Shown piece by piece: positions 12,801 through 26,312 of a DNA stretch of 64,000 nt (the first letter of the stretch is position 1; every line of letters begins with the position of its first letter). This DNA comes from Fratercula arctica. Lineage: Eukaryota; Chordata; Aves; Charadriiformes; Alcidae. Position numbers and translations under genes: made by a program. The stretch is taken from positions 149,884,447 through 149,948,446 of the forward strand of contig CANTUZ010000001.1 in the NCBI GenBank assembly GCA_947846985.1. The letters run 5' to 3'. Under the pieces are notes generated by a model. That model saw only the letters and a list, made by a program, of their open reading frames with translations, did no database searches and was not told where the DNA came from.

Positions 12801-15800
12801 TCACGTGCATAATTTCAAAGATTAGTATCAGTAAGTACATTCTTAGGTGTTGTGGCTATTTTTAGAAATCCGATAAATACATACCATCTATTAAAAAAAG
12901 TTTTCCTGCCATTTTTCAGAGTGTTAAATTATCAGTAAGTAAATCTAACCTCAGCAAATGGCATTTGCAGACAGCTGAGGTTCGTGCTGCAGTGAAAATG
13001 GCAGGTCTAGAATGCAGTAATTAGAGAGGGTAGTCAATACTTGTTAATGAAGGCAGTGCTTGTGATCTGTCTTTGAAGTGGGAGCAAAGCAGCACTGCCC
13101 TTCCTGCAGCATCTTATTGACCTGCTACAGCAGCCGCTCTCTGCTTGCATGGCTCACCCGTGGAATAATTGGCATGCCTTCTTTAGAAATAAATAACTTA
13201 TTTTCCAAAAATTCTGGAAGTAGTTCAAGAAAAATGGAAGACACTTAAGACTGCAAGGGGTATGTCTGGGTACATTATATGTGCGCGCAATTACAGAGGT
13301 GTGTTTTTATTCTGGTGCGATTTACAAGCTCCAATAGCTGCCTTTTGAGAACAATTTTCACTTATTTTTTCAATGTAACTTTGATTTTTGTTAAATAAAT
13401 CAATCTAGCAGGGTTTTACACCTCATAAGTTGAAGGAGGGGCATTTAGTCTGTGAACTGCTTGCTGCTGTGGTAGGATAAATGAAATAGGAGGTGTTGGC
13501 AGACAAGCTTTTAGACATTCTTTGAGTGATTTAAAAACCTCTTTGAGAAAGATTGCTGTCGCGTAATTCCATTAACTGTATGGGATGCCTATGCAGTAGC
13601 CAGGCCTGTTACTGCCCTTGAATTTGCATTTTGTCCACTCCTTTATTTGTGCTGTTCCCATGAACAGTTTTTCTGCTTTTTTCCTGGGATGCCAGCTTCT
13701 AGGAGGTGATCAGAGTAGTCAGCTTGTGGCAGTAACCTCTTCTTTATTGTAGCTGTCAGAGCAAGTTTGCCAGGATCAAAGATGGAGAAAGAGTTTCTAT
13801 TAGAAAATGAGTCTTTGCGTGGCATTTCTTTTAAGGCTATTCTAAATCTGGCTTCAGATGAAGAACATGTCACTAAGGTCTCTGTTACGCTATTTAGTTC
13901 CGCGATTACAGAAGAAAGTACCAAAGATGGAGAGCTGTTCATTTTCCCATGAAAGAGGAAAAGCTGCTACTTTTTTCCTTTTAGAGCAAGGTAAATGAAA
14001 GAGAGAACTTTGCGGAATTCCTCTATGAAACATTATTAAATCATTTTAACCAGTTTTATTCAAGGTAGGTGCACTGCCATGAGCAAGAAAAACTAGTAAA
14101 AAACCCAAATTCTGCTTCTTCACATTATCCTGCTTGTTATGCTTATTAGTGTGATTTGGTAGTGACCAAGGCTGTTCTCAAACTCTTAGAGTAGCCTATA
14201 AACATGCCAGGAAAGGTCATGATACAGTGCAGTACTCCCAGAGCAGCTCCACGTAAAGGAAAATGTCCCTTCCTTCTGCTGATTCCTGGGCTTGCAGTGT
14301 TTGTGATTCCTGAGTCTATCACTTGCAAGCCTACGTTGAAGTATATGGATTCACCTTTTTTTTAATTCTTTAAAAAAGGTTCAGATATTTAAAATATTTT
14401 CTTTCTCAATTAATACTGAGAACTATGATCATTTAAAATCTTGCTAGTATTTTAATGGAAAAAACTTTCTGGAAATGACTTCTGTCAGGACTGCTCTAAC
14501 TTAATAGTTGCAAGATGATGCAGTGACGGACCGCTGGTGCTAATAGTGGGCTTTAGATTGCCAGCCTAAACCTACAGATATTTAAAACTTGTTTGCTGTG
14601 ATGTTTACAAGATGCCCACGTAAACTTCAGTGGAGTTGACCTGCTGGTATGTTGAAACCAGTTCTAGACCTATATTTGTCAATGGCTTTCTTTGTAGATG
14701 GTTTATGTTCTGATGTTCACAGTCCTTTACATTTCTGCACTGAATTTAGTGTGTTGGGATCTTGATCTTAATGTGGAGGCTACATCAATACAAGCGGTCG
14801 CTTCTCTGCTCATAGAGGGTTACGCATTCAGCCAGGCGGGGGCCCTAGGAGAGGTAGTGTCTTTTATACTGGTACAACTGGGGAGAGAAAAAAGGGTAGG
14901 AAGTCAAGCTTTTGAGTACGCTGAAGTTCACCAAAATTGAACGTTGCATTTCAGGCTTATTTTTCCCTCCTCTCTCTGGTAAATCTGCTCACAGTTGAAG
15001 TGCAGCTGGGGCCTTGTTTGGGAAAGCGTAACCTCAAAGCACAAGTCTTCTATGACTAAAGAATGAGCTATATTGGGTCTATCTGTTTGTACTGTTTGAC
15101 AGATGAAAGGCCTTATTTAGAATTAGATGCTTCCTCTCTGCTGCCTTGATGGAACCGTGAAATCCTTCTCCTTCGACGGGGCTGTGTGTGCTTTGAAGTA
15201 AGGAGGGAAGAAAATGATGCTTTAAACAGGGCATTTGAGTTCTTGTAAGAGTTCTGGGAACAACACAGAAAGAACTGATGTTCTGAGTAAGAAATACCAT
15301 TTTTCAAGGGAAAAATGTTTTCTTAGAAGAAAATATATTAAAATTATATTGCTAATTCCAGTTCTGTAAATTTTACAGAAGCCAGGCATAGGGGGAGGAG
15401 AGAGAGTTCAGTTTTGTTTTTGTAAATACAAAGAACAAAGCATAGTTGACTGATAGACTTATCACTGTAGATGAAGTGTTTTCTGTCACCCATAAAAAAA
15501 TCTTTCCCACCTTCATAAACTGCTGCTTGTGTGGCTAAAGAAACCGGGACAAACCAAGCCAGTTAAATTCAGAAAATCATAAAAATGTCCACTTGTCCCA
15601 ATCCTATTCTCACTTCTTTTGTAAACTTTATCAAATGGGAACTTCAAAATTCTTAGTAATAAGCAAGTATTTACCTCTGTATTAACTTTGAGAGAGAATC
15701 CAAAAATACTCAATTTCAGCATTAGTCAGGTATATGACCCCGGGGCCTGCAATGGTCTCAGGTAAAACTGTAACCGCCACAGTTGTTAACTGAAGTTTCT

Positions 15801-16139
15801 AGCTGTAATGTGCTTTAAGAAGGAAAAAGGGAGTGAAAGGGAAAATGCAAGTTCTTTCCAAACGCAGAGTGCAGGTTTTAAGCAGGTTGCAAATTTAGGG
15901 TACTATGTTGCATCGGGGGTGGTGCTATCTGCAGTTTGCTAAATGAGGCCTTTGCATGAGGTTTAAGCATTGATTTTGCCGTACTTCTTCCATGGGCTGC
16001 AGGCTGTGGAGCAAGAAGTGTGGGAGGTCATAGAGCAAGGGGGATATAATATCTATGTGGGTGTTTGTGTATGTGAAGGAGATCGATGATACTCATACAG
16101 ACATGCAGCAAGGGAAATGAGTGTATTGAGGTAGAGCAG
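6820..16139. other. Non-coding stretch, probably intron or intergenic
   Basis: AT-rich, no confident gene or RNA. It holds two weak exon-like segments (near 10.5 and 13.8 kb, treated in the findings), a perfect 16-bp palindrome near 9.58 kb, and a short direct repeat at 9051-9085 built on ATGGATTACAA. Nothing else is recognisable. Confidence 0.55.
9576..9597. repeat. Perfect palindrome with overlapping TAATC/GATTA motifs
   Basis: CACAGATTAATCTGTG (9576-9591) is a perfect 16-bp palindrome. It overlaps a second inverted pair, ATTAATC-TGT-GATTAAT (9581-9597). TAAT cores of this sort are typical of homeodomain binding sites, but AT-rich DNA makes such motifs common by chance. Function is unproven. 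Confidence 0.6.
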
Positions 16140-16465
16140 ATTCATAGAATTGTAGAATGTGTTGGGTTGGAAGGGACCTTTAAAGGTCATCTAGTCCAAC
16201 CCCCTGGCAGTAATCAGGGACATCTTTAACTAGATCATGTTCCTCAGAGTCTCATCAAGCCTGGCCTTGAATGTCTCCAGGGATGGGGCCTCCACCACCT
16301 CTCTGGGCAACCTGTTCCAGTGTTTCACCACCCTCATTGTAAAGAACTTCTTCCTAAGGTCTAATCTAAGCCTACCCTGCTCTAGTTTAAAACCACTGCC
16401 CCTTGTCCTATTGCTACATGCCCTTGCAAACAGCCCCTCCCCAGCTTTTTTGTAGGCCCCTTCAG
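16140..16465 (-). mobile_element. CR1 LINE fragment, 5'-truncated (RT C-terminus plus 3' UTR)
   Basis: On the plus strand it begins TTCATAGAATTGTAGAATG, the reverse complement of the CR1 terminal octamer microsatellite, followed by GTTGGAAGGGACCTTTAAAG and CATCTAGTCCAACCC, the signature CR1 3' UTR. The minus-strand frame (81 codons, 16475-16230) ends with the ORF2 C-terminus: NRTRGSGFKLEQGRLRLDLR, KKFFTMRVVKHWNRLPREVV, then EAPSLETFKARLDETLRNMI. This copy is more complete at its 3' end than the one at 6.4 kb and belongs to a somewhat different subfamily by its last residues. Only about 325 bp remain. Confidence 0.95.
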
Positions 16466-19400
16466 ATTGGAGCAACAGATAAGAGAACAGAAAAGGTCAT
16501 GTGTGAGGAGGTAGGGTGAGTGGAGTAGGTAGGAAGGCAGACAATCTATCAGTTGTCCTTTCTGTATAGGATGAGTTTTCTCCTTTGAAGTCTGGTTTGG
16601 AAGCGGACATATGTCTGTTCTGCTTTGAGTTCAGCAGCTAAATATGCTTGCACACCATTTATTACCAGAACCCAAACGAACCACGTGGAGCTCTCACATT
16701 CTTGTCTTTCTAGCTGATTTACACGCAATGGGAAGGAAATAGTCCAAGCTTGTTTGGTTTTCAGATACACAGCTCAATACTGTACTAGGCATTTTGGTTT
16801 TCGTACTCAGCCTGAACTACTGCTGAGCCCTTCCCCAGGCTGCTGTAGAAGGTGTGAAGGCAGCCACCCTGCTCCTGTTGTGCAACTGGTGGCCCTCCAA
16901 TCCTACCAGTGGCATCCTTTCCAGAAAGGTCAGTCTACTAAGGTGGTTCTGTCACAAGCTCTTTATTTATTTTTTTTCTTTCCTTCTTATTTCTTTAATG
17001 ATCTGGTTCAGGGCTTGCCAGACATTGCTTTGTATAAGGCTGGCTTAAAAGTTACTGTTCCCTCCTGGCCTCCTAGACTACTGAGAGTCCTTTTGCCTGA
17101 GTTGTCTGCCATAGTTCATGAAGTCCTAGCCCTGTACTCTTTTGCTTATTGCCATGTAATGTGAACTTCCTGTGACTTTTTGTCCTTGGCTTTAGGATCC
17201 TGACATTGCCTAGAAGTAGCTCACAACCATTTTTTTTGCATCAGAGTGTACTGTAACCATGAGACTTGTAGAGCAGAAAGACTGTGGTACACAACACTGT
17301 AACTGCAATGCAAATAAGTTCTGATGAAGTACAGTCTTTATGTAGTGGAGGTTTCCAGTGATCACCTAGGTATCTCAGAGAACAGCTTGTTCCTTTCTGA
17401 AAGTTGACTTGTGTCCAGTTTTAAAAAATAAAAAGTGTAACTGTTTCTCTGTAATACTTGATCTCCCTGTAATAGTCACAATGAAACTGGTGAGCCAATG
17501 TCAGTGTGTGAAATTAAGTTTATTTTTTAAAACTTCCTTCTTTGTCTTAAATGTGTTCCAGATACGTATTGTCATCATCCCTATGAAGCTCCATACAGTG
17601 AGTGTCCTGATAGATAACTCTAATCTTGTTAAATTTTCTTTGAACTGTTACTCCTCTTGACCCTTGAACTTCTAAATACCATTGTTGTATACGTATGTGT
17701 ACCAGAGGAAAGGGTTGGCTAAGAAACACATCTTTTGTTAAGAAGGTGTTTTTAAACTGACTTGTACAGTGTGAATGTTAATTTTTTTTATTATTTATTT
17801 TTTAAAATTGCTCTTAAATGTAGTCAAGCCACTTTGTACTTACGAGTTCCGTCTTTAGTTTTTCTCTCTCATTCTGTGGCCCTAGATAAGGTTCTTGAGG
17901 CTGAAGTAGGATTTTGACGTTCCTGTTCTGTGGGCCAGTTTGTTCTGTAAATAGAAAAGTAAATGGCTGGCTGCTTTTTCAACAGGAAGTCTATACTGCC
18001 TTAGAGATTTGTCTGACCGTCACTGAAAGTAACAGCTATACTGATCGCTCTGAAGCAGCAGTGAAATACAATAACCATGATTGAGCTGTTTCACCATGTG
18101 ATTATGGTGGAGGAGAATGCTATAAAATAATGAACCGTTGGGTAGCAGTAGATTTCTGCCCTTGTTTTAGTATGTTTGTGGCTTCCAGTGGCTTCTACTT
18201 TTTGTCATGCTTGTTGCCTAGATATTTAAGCCTTTACAACAATACCTGATGATAGTCATCTAGTCTTCTGCCAAATAATCATCTTCAGTGTGGAGTAGCT
18301 CCCCACACACATTGGGTACAGGTCACCCTTGTAACTAGAGAGGAACAAAATTATACCTGCCGGTTCCCTCAAAACTGGTAAATTTTATATTATTCAATTG
18401 CTTCTGATTCAAGAGAATAGGTAGCATAACTTCTGGCTAAAAGTTTATAGGCTGGAATAAATGTTTCCTGGTTGTCTTGAGTGGCTAAAATAAGTGTCAG
18501 CTGGTTCTGGGGGTGTTAAAGGACGTGACAGTGTGCTTCCGCATCCAGGTTTCTTCCTGCATCTGTCTTTGACATGCTTTTTCCAGCTAATGCTGTATGT
18601 GATATATACCATCTGCACTTAGGTTTCAAATATAATGAATTGCTTTTTATGTTGGTTTGGACACTTTTACATCACTTCCTCCAACATCTGTTTGAGGGGA
18701 TTCCTGTTAAACTCTTAGAAATATCACACAAGTGATTTGATCATACTTTGCATCGCTTTTGATATCAATGCTATGCCATACAGACAGATTTTTCTGTTAA
18801 AAAAAAAAAAAATCTGGAAAAAATTCATACTTTATAGTTTAGTTGCAAGCACACTCTTACGTGGGGCAAACCTTGATACTTTTTCTTGGGTTAGTTTTTA
18901 CTAGATTTATCCCTTTTAAGTCCTAAAATACTTGGAAGTATGCTCATCACCATGCTTCTCTCAAAAATCTTGAGAGAGTGTTGCTGAGAGCCCTGTACAT
19001 GAATAATCTTAAAATACTGAGAGAAATTTTATATCTGCTGTCTTCCCAGAAGCACCATGCATCACCCAGTAAAAATAGATTTGTGATGATACAGTAGAAG
19101 CAACATTCTCAGTCTAGAAGTTGTTCCCTTTAGAGCGGGATGTGCAGAACTGAATTCAGATAGGCACATGGGAGACTGGCAGCTCTGTGGGTAGCGATGT
19201 GAGCAGGAGAAAAGCCACATTGGTTGCATTTTTGGAATAGCTGTTTTGATGCTGAACCTGGGAAATCATGAGATGACTTTTAACCAAATCCCTGGTATCC
19301 TGGAAATTTGCTTTCTTCTCCATGGAATTTTTCCTTACAAGGTCAGTACTTAAACTCCCTAGTGGCATTTTTCAAATACACTTTTAGAACAGCTAACTCT

Positions 19401-21239
19401 TTTAAACTTGGCAGAGACAAGCAGCTGCAGCCCTAAAGTGATCCTTGGCAGTTGACTACTGCTTTCCCCAGCTGGCAAGTTTTCCTGTTGTTTTCCTCTT
19501 CCCTTTTGTGTCAGGCAGTTGATGATATTTATTTGTCCTGTAATGGGAAAGCAGTTTCCGCCATCCCATATTAGAACAAAGTCTGATTTTTATTTTCATT
19601 CCTGGGTCACTTTTTTATATTCCTCTCTCATGTAGCTATCTTAAAAACACCATGAGTGCCATCCAGGACAGTGTCTCGTTTTTCTTGTTTTATAAATATC
19701 TGCACAGCCTCAAGTAATTAATGATTGCTTCTGCTTTGTACATTCATAGTCAGTGGGATTATTAATGCTATGGTTACCTGCACGGAAGACTGCATGGAGA
19801 ATCAAGGAATATGCTGAGGGCAAAAAAATTCATTGTAGAGCCAGAGAATTTGAATTTAGATTTCTTAAAGTAAGTCAGTAGCTTACCATCAGATTTGTTC
19901 TCTTTTGTCATGGAATTTTTGACTTTTTAAATTATCCATGTAGGATATAATATAGTAAATTCCTTCATTGATTCCTGTTTGGATTAGTGTTTCCCAGGTT
20001 TTGTCATGGATAGCTTTCTGTTGTGTTGGTTCAAAGTGTCTCTAAGACAAATGCAGATTTTTGTAAACTGTGTATTTGAATGTGAAGAGGGGACAGTGGT
20101 GTGGTGAGCTTCTTTCTTTGGGAAGGGTTAAGGTGCCCTGTGCTCCGTTCTAGTTTTTAATGGAGCTCATTTATCTCGGAAGGTGAAGCCACTTTCCTGA
20201 ACTGAAGGGTTTATTAAGCTTACTCTTACATGTTTTCTATGGTACGATCTTGATAATCTATTCTCTCTTTCTAACCTTAATCTCTCTGTTGCCCTAGAGT
20301 GCTCCTGTAAATGTTTCCTCTCTACCCTAAATAAACTAGTTATGAATTAATAGTTAGACCTAAGTAAAACTGATTGATGAGTGAAAAAGAGTCCAAATTA
20401 GTTTTTTTCTGAGGTATGAACTCCATTGTTTTATGGGATATTTTAGCAGCTGTGAGTATTGTTAGTTTCCAAATTGATGACATATGTGGTGTTCCAGGGA
20501 ATTTGCTTATGACTCAGCTAAGGTCCAAGGTGGTGATGTGCTTCGTCCATGGAAATTGTCTGCAAACCTATTTTCTGTGAATAATGATAAATTGATATTG
20601 TTGTTATTTCTGCTTTCCTGCTTCTTCCTAATCCCAACCCCCCAATTTCAATAAAAGCCAAAGAACCCAAACCTAACATGTTACTCTGACATTTAGTATG
20701 TCCGTTTATTTTTATACAAATAGTTGTGCCATGCCTTCATATACCAAAATGTAAAAATTCTTTCCCTTCTATGGAGTTACTGAACTCTTCAAAGGACCTT
20801 TTGGGAAAGACCCACCAAAACAGTTTTGCAAAGTTGTTCTTGGCTCTTTCTTGTTTATGTTTTCTTTCTGTCACGCACACAAACAGTTCAGGGCAGGGAA
20901 AAACTTAAAGCACTTGAAACTTAGCAGATGAATAAAGATAATGACTAACAGTTACTGATGACGTTCTTGTGGTACTTTAAATTATTCTCAGAGTAAAGCA
21001 ATTCGCACAGCGTTAAATTGTGGTATTTGAACTTGGAGGAGGAGCCACCTCATCCTGTTTTACTTACATTTTTGGAATGCTGCCCTTTTGATAGGGACAA
21101 GATGGTCAGATGGTGATTCTGGGGATGGTTCTGGCTCCCAAAGCAATTTTGGTAGTCCTCTGGAGGACACTGGTCAATTGATATGCCAGTCAAATAGTAG
21201 TTACTGCCTGAAAGACAGGGAAAGAAGAGGAATTCCTTT
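16466..21239. other. Non-coding stretch, probably intron or intergenic
   Basis: AT-rich sequence without recognisable genes, RNAs or further transposons. Open frames are short and show no coding bias. Sequence just upstream of 21240 may be an unrecognisable continuation of the old CR1 copy there. Confidence 0.55.
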
Positions 21240-22135
21240 TTCCTGCGTTAATACCAGGGTTGATACTGTTCCATATTGTCATTAAGTACCTGGACTATGG
21301 AAAGAAGGGCATCTTCAGCAATTTTGTGGCTGATACTAAATGGGGTGGGAAGCAGTTGATGTGGGTAGGGTGGGGATGCTTTTCAGAAGGACTTTGTCAG
21401 GCTGGAAAAATGGATTGAGAGAAACCTCACGTAGTTCATCATGGGCAACTGAAAGTTTTAGTATCTGGGCTGGAAAATCTCTATGCAATAGTACAGGCTG
21501 GTGGTTGGAGAGCAGCGCTGCAGAAAAGGACATGAAAAGCTAATGAAGTAGTGGAATGTGAGTCGGCAGTGTGCCCTTGTGGTGAAACAGGACCAACTGC
21601 AGCAGGTCAAGGAAAGCAAGTCTTTCAGTGACAGTTCTGCAGCTGCCAAACCACGTCTGGAGTATTGTGTCCAGTTCTGGGCTCCCTTGAAGGAAGATGC
21701 TGATGAACTGGAGCAAGTCCAGTTGACTAAGGTGATTGAGGCTGATGCGTATGACGTAAGAGCCCGATGGTACAGGGTTTGTCCAGAAGAGACATCTATG
21801 GAGTAACTTACTACTATTTTCTGTCACCTGTTGGCGGGGGTGGGGTGGGGGGGAATGGAGATGACAGACTCTCTGCAGAGAACCACAATGTCAGCACAAG
21901 AGGCAACAGATGCAACTGCAACAAAGGAAATTCCATCAGGGAAAGAAAAATTTGGCATCAGGGTGGTCAAACACTTGGAGAGGTGCCCAGAGGGCCTATG
22001 GGATCTCCATCCTTGGAGGCACTTGCAGCTCAAATGCCAAGGTCTAGACCACCTTGATCTCGGCTGGCCCTACTCTGAGCAGGGCACTGAACGAGGTGAC
22101 CTTAGAGGCTCCTTCAAAAATAGGTTACTGTCTGA
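21240..22135 (+). mobile_element. Old, rearranged CR1 LINE copy
   Basis: Plus-strand CR1 in heavily decayed form. In order: a segment matching the CR1 region that encodes the F-A-D-D-T-K motif and beyond (about 21280-21440, e.g. TTTTGTGGCTGATACTAAAT); a segment near 21560-21715 with the well-conserved stretches CAGTGTGCCCTTGTGG and GGAGTATTGTGTCCAGTTCT; then, after an internal break, the C-terminal and 3' UTR part (about 21950-22130), including GGTGCCCAGAGG and ATCCTTGGAGG. Internal deletions and an unrelated or unrecognisable G-rich section at 21740-21940 interrupt it. Frames are broken throughout. Age is inferred from divergence relative to the two minus-strand copies. Confidence 0.8.
21833..21853 (+). 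other. G-rich run, possible G-quadruplex
   Basis: Runs of 5, 4 and 7 G separated by single T residues could give four G3 tracts with very short loops. The run lies in the break inside the old CR1 copy. Formation of a quadruplex is an inference from composition only. Confidence 0.5.
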
Positions 22136-25100
22136 ACTGAGGTAGGGAGGAGAGTGGCTTGAACCAGTTGGGGTCTGACAACGTATGTTGGATCAGCTCT
22201 TGTGACCTCCAGATATTCCCGTAAGAGTGTAGATGCCCGAATGCTTAACTGGAAATACAAATGTCCCAAAGCATACAGAAGTTTTCCTTCTCTTTTCCTT
22301 TTTCTTACTTCATTCAATAATATGCACTAACACTTAGGAGAGTGATGTCTTACAGCTGTAAGACAATAAGAATATGTGTTATGGGAGGGGCTGCACTGAA
22401 GAAGCCCTTACTGAGATAGTCTTTGCCATTGTCTGCTGTTTTATCTAAGACAAATGAAGTAGTTGTGTTTGCCTCCTACAGAAAAGAAAGCAGCACAAAC
22501 TTCTGCATCTTGGATAGCAAAAGAAACCATGCAGAGTGTGGTCATGGTTTGTGCTCTCTCTAGTCCAGCACCATAGCTGCAAGAACTTTTCTCCTGTGGA
22601 AGATTTTATTCCCTCTCCTCTGCTTTCCACACCTTCATTTTTTAAGGAAGTTATTCAATTATGTACTCACTGAATATTATCATGTAATACATAATATTAT
22701 ATCTTGAGACATCTTCCTTGGTCTTTTAGTTACTGTGATCATATGTCCTGAAGGATATAAGGACTTAATTTCTTCTTGTACAGTCATTTTTCCTTCTAGG
22801 TGTCCAGGTACATAATAGAATGCCAGATAAGATGATAATATGCACTAGGGTCCAGATCTTGCAAAAGTGGATTCCTCAAATGCGAGCAGCAAATTCAAGC
22901 CTGTTATGACTGGGTATTTATTGGCTTGTTTTTTGAATTGATTGCCTAACTTCAGGCATCTGCTTTGAAAGTCTTTTATGAGAATTTCATCCATGATACA
23001 GACAAATAGTTTCAGTTCTGGAAGAGGTAAAAAGTAATCATTTCCACCCCCCAACCTACAGTCAGTCATGGTGGTTGATAGAAACACTCAACAGTCTCTT
23101 CTGACAAATGCCTCAGACATACTGCAGTACCATAAATATGTCTGAGTCCTGTACAGTAAAGATCAAAGAAATCCTTGGAAAAGGCAAAGCTGACCTGTTT
23201 TGGGTTTGTTTTGTTTTTTTTTTTTTGATGCTTGTAAAGGCTTTGTTTATTATTATTTTTTAAAGGTGTGAGCGTAGAACATGGAGCTCTTCTGGCTGCA
23301 GTATGTCTTTCCATGTGCAATTGATTTCAAAGTCATGATGAGGATGTCCTAAACCATAAAAAGATTAGGAAGCAGCTAAAAGAATAAGTAGCAATGTTTG
23401 CACTGTAAAATCGTGAGTCAGAGTCATGGGTGTATGTGGCCATGGACTTGGCAAAATGCAGGGCAGCTGTTCAGAATCTGCAGTAAAGGGAGAGGGAACC
23501 AAATGAAAGTAGGTGTTCCTTTTTAAAAAAAAAAAAAAAAATTAAGGGCGTTGGTCATCTAAACATTTCTGTATTTAAAAACAAATTTAAAAAAAAAAAT
23601 CCAGTGTGTATTTGCTGAATAGTAATGTAGTTAGCGTGAAGGTTTTGGCATGAAGTAAGCTTAGAGTAAAGAGCTTTTGTGTTTGTTTAGCTCTGTGAGC
23701 TATTTCCAGTTTACTTGGCTCTTGCTGCATGAAAAAGTCTTGTGCGCTGCCACTGCTGATGAATATAATTTACCACTTTAATTCAGAGGGACACGTACTG
23801 AACGTACAAGTGTAAGGACAATCAGATGTTGGCAACCTGATGTGATTTGAACATGATTAATAATAGCTCTGCAGGGCCTGGCTTGTTTATAGACCAAACA
23901 AACAAACACCACCACCACCACCCCCTTCTCTGAAATGGAAGCAAACTTCTGCGCTTATGTGCATGTCAGTGTTCTCAAGCAGCTCCTCTTTTCCTTTAGC
24001 TTTCTTGCTTGCAACCTTGTGAGCCAACTGATGGACTGGATGAGCTTCAGTTTTTGTTATAAAAAATTTTCTGTTTCAAGGAGTTTGCCTTGTTTTTTTT
24101 CCTTCTTATTGGCTATTCTACTGAAATTGGATGTTGAATCGGTGAGTCTAAAATTGTGCAAAGCCGCTGTTTCAGAATACCTGAGGCTTTGTCCCTTGGT
24201 CATGACATAGTGTATGAGCAACAAAATCTAAAAAGGGAGTACTCGTTCATCTTGGTTGTCTATAAAAAAGAAAAAGCTAACTGAATATCATTAAACATAG
24301 CTATTGTTTTGTTAGTCCCCTGGAAGTTGAATAGACTGTGGTGTGAACATGGAAAAATTCCTCTGAACACACATAACATTTTTGCTTATTTTGGGTTAGA
24401 GGTTGGTAATCTTAATATGGGTCTTTGGCAGACTTTGGTTTTTCACTATTCAGTGAAGGTATATGTTGTCAAAGGACGAAGGGAAAATAGCAAGAACATT
24501 TGCCATCATGTAGTGTACTTATGTAGGCTTCCTGTGTATCCTGAGAGAACTTCTCAGATCTTTCTGCTCCCAAGTCTAAACAACATAATCTCTCAAATCT
24601 CCAGAGAGATTGCTGAGGAAGACAGTAAGGCTTCTTGTGGTTTACAGTGTCCTCGTAGTCTAAATAACTGTGACTAAGAGTCTCTTTCAGCTATTTCTTC
24701 AGTGTTTCCTCAGTTCTTGGTGAAAACAAAACGGTTGAATTTTCCTTTTCGAAATAAAATGTTGAGCAGTCTTTGCCTGCATTCAATAAGCAACATAGGT
24801 GTTTCTAGCTGCCAGCTGCTGCTTTAGAGGGAGGTGGTAAATCTACAGGATGTATATTGTGTTCAGAGGAATACACTCGTGGTCAGTTTGGCAGTCTTCA
24901 ACTGCTGGTGTGTTGTATTGAGTCAGCTGAAGTATTTCTATCCATTTTTAGCATTGCTTTTGATAAATCACAAATGTAGATGCCTTTGGTTTGACAACTG
25001 TGTCTTAAATTTGGATGTGGTAACCTCTCTGAGTTGAGGAGTGGATGCATTTTGGAGATTATTTGTTTTGGATCATGTAGGACTGAGTTAAAAATCTCTT

Positions 25101-26289
25101 CTGGGGTGCTCTGTCTCCATTCTGTAGCTTCCAGGTATGAATGTCACAATTATTTATTAAAATCTCGACTTGTTGTGGAATAGCGTGACTGATTAGTAGC
25201 TGACTCTGAAACCTGTTAGAATACAGATTTTGCTATATTGTGTCCCACCATAATATGGGATTACCTTAAAATTAGATTGCAATTTACCAAAGCAATAGAA
25301 ATAGATTATTTGAAGAGACAAAATAAAAAAATCAGTCTTACAGTGCAGCCTTAGTTATTTGTCATAAAAGGCTTAATGTTAGTTTAAATAAAAGACAGTG
25401 TAATATATGATACAGTGCTATGGTATTCTAGGTAATTGTGGTCCAGATGACTAAATGCTCTTTGTAGACTGTCGGATGCAGGTGTCTTCCTGTTGATGAC
25501 AGCAATCACTCCTAATGGTTATAGTGCCGAAATCAAACGTAACTCTGCAAAATGAAAAGCAGAATTTTTGTTTCATGAATTTCTATTCAGCTATCACTTC
25601 CTTCTATAACCTGACATTGCAGGAAGAACGAGCATGAAAATTCAGTGTGTCTGCTGTTAAAGTTGCTGGAGGCTGGTAGAAGTAACATGACCAAAAAGAT
25701 CATTATAATTCATACTGAGAGCTTTCAAATACTACCTTCATGGCTTGAAGGAAAGGGTGAGGAGGGTTTCTGGGTGAGATAGTGGACAGCATTAGAGATG
25801 ATGATGTTTAAACTCCATTTTCTCTGAGAATACTGAGAATCTCACTGCAGCTAATAGGAGAAAATGAGAGAGTGGTTGACTTACGCTAGTAGCATCAGAT
25901 GGCTTTCTGGTGAAGAACAATTAAAATCCAATTCATAAATTCATCAACTGAACTGCCTGACTGCACTGTATTTTTTTTTTTCTCTTCTATTAGGCTGAAG
26001 TAGGTGTAGTACATGCATTTGATGATGTAGTGTTCTCGCAGCCATCTTCCCAGGATGGACTAGGCATACCAATTATGCCTCATGGCTCAGCATTGGACTA
26101 TGTAGTCTCCTTAATATTTCTTCCATTCATGTATTTCTAGAACTGTCTTGTTGATCACTAAATGACAGTTACCTAAAATGTAAATTTTCACACTTGATTA
26201 AGCAATAATGCAGTAGATACATGCTCCACACTTTGTTTTAGCTCACAGTGCCTCCTGTGTTTAAAAACAAATTAGTTTGAGAAGGGGGT

Positions 26290-26312
26290 ACTCCAGTGGG
26301 TGTCACTGGAGT
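26290..26312. repeat. Perfect inverted repeat, 9-bp arms, 5-nt loop
   Basis: ACTCCAGTG, loop GGTGT, then CACTGGAGT. The stem is too short for a microRNA precursor. It could form a small hairpin in RNA from either strand. Confidence 0.7.

Noticed and set aside
21540..21827. 95-codon minus-strand open frame (21827-21540)
   Set aside because: It is antisense to the CR1 copy on the plus strand and is explained by it.
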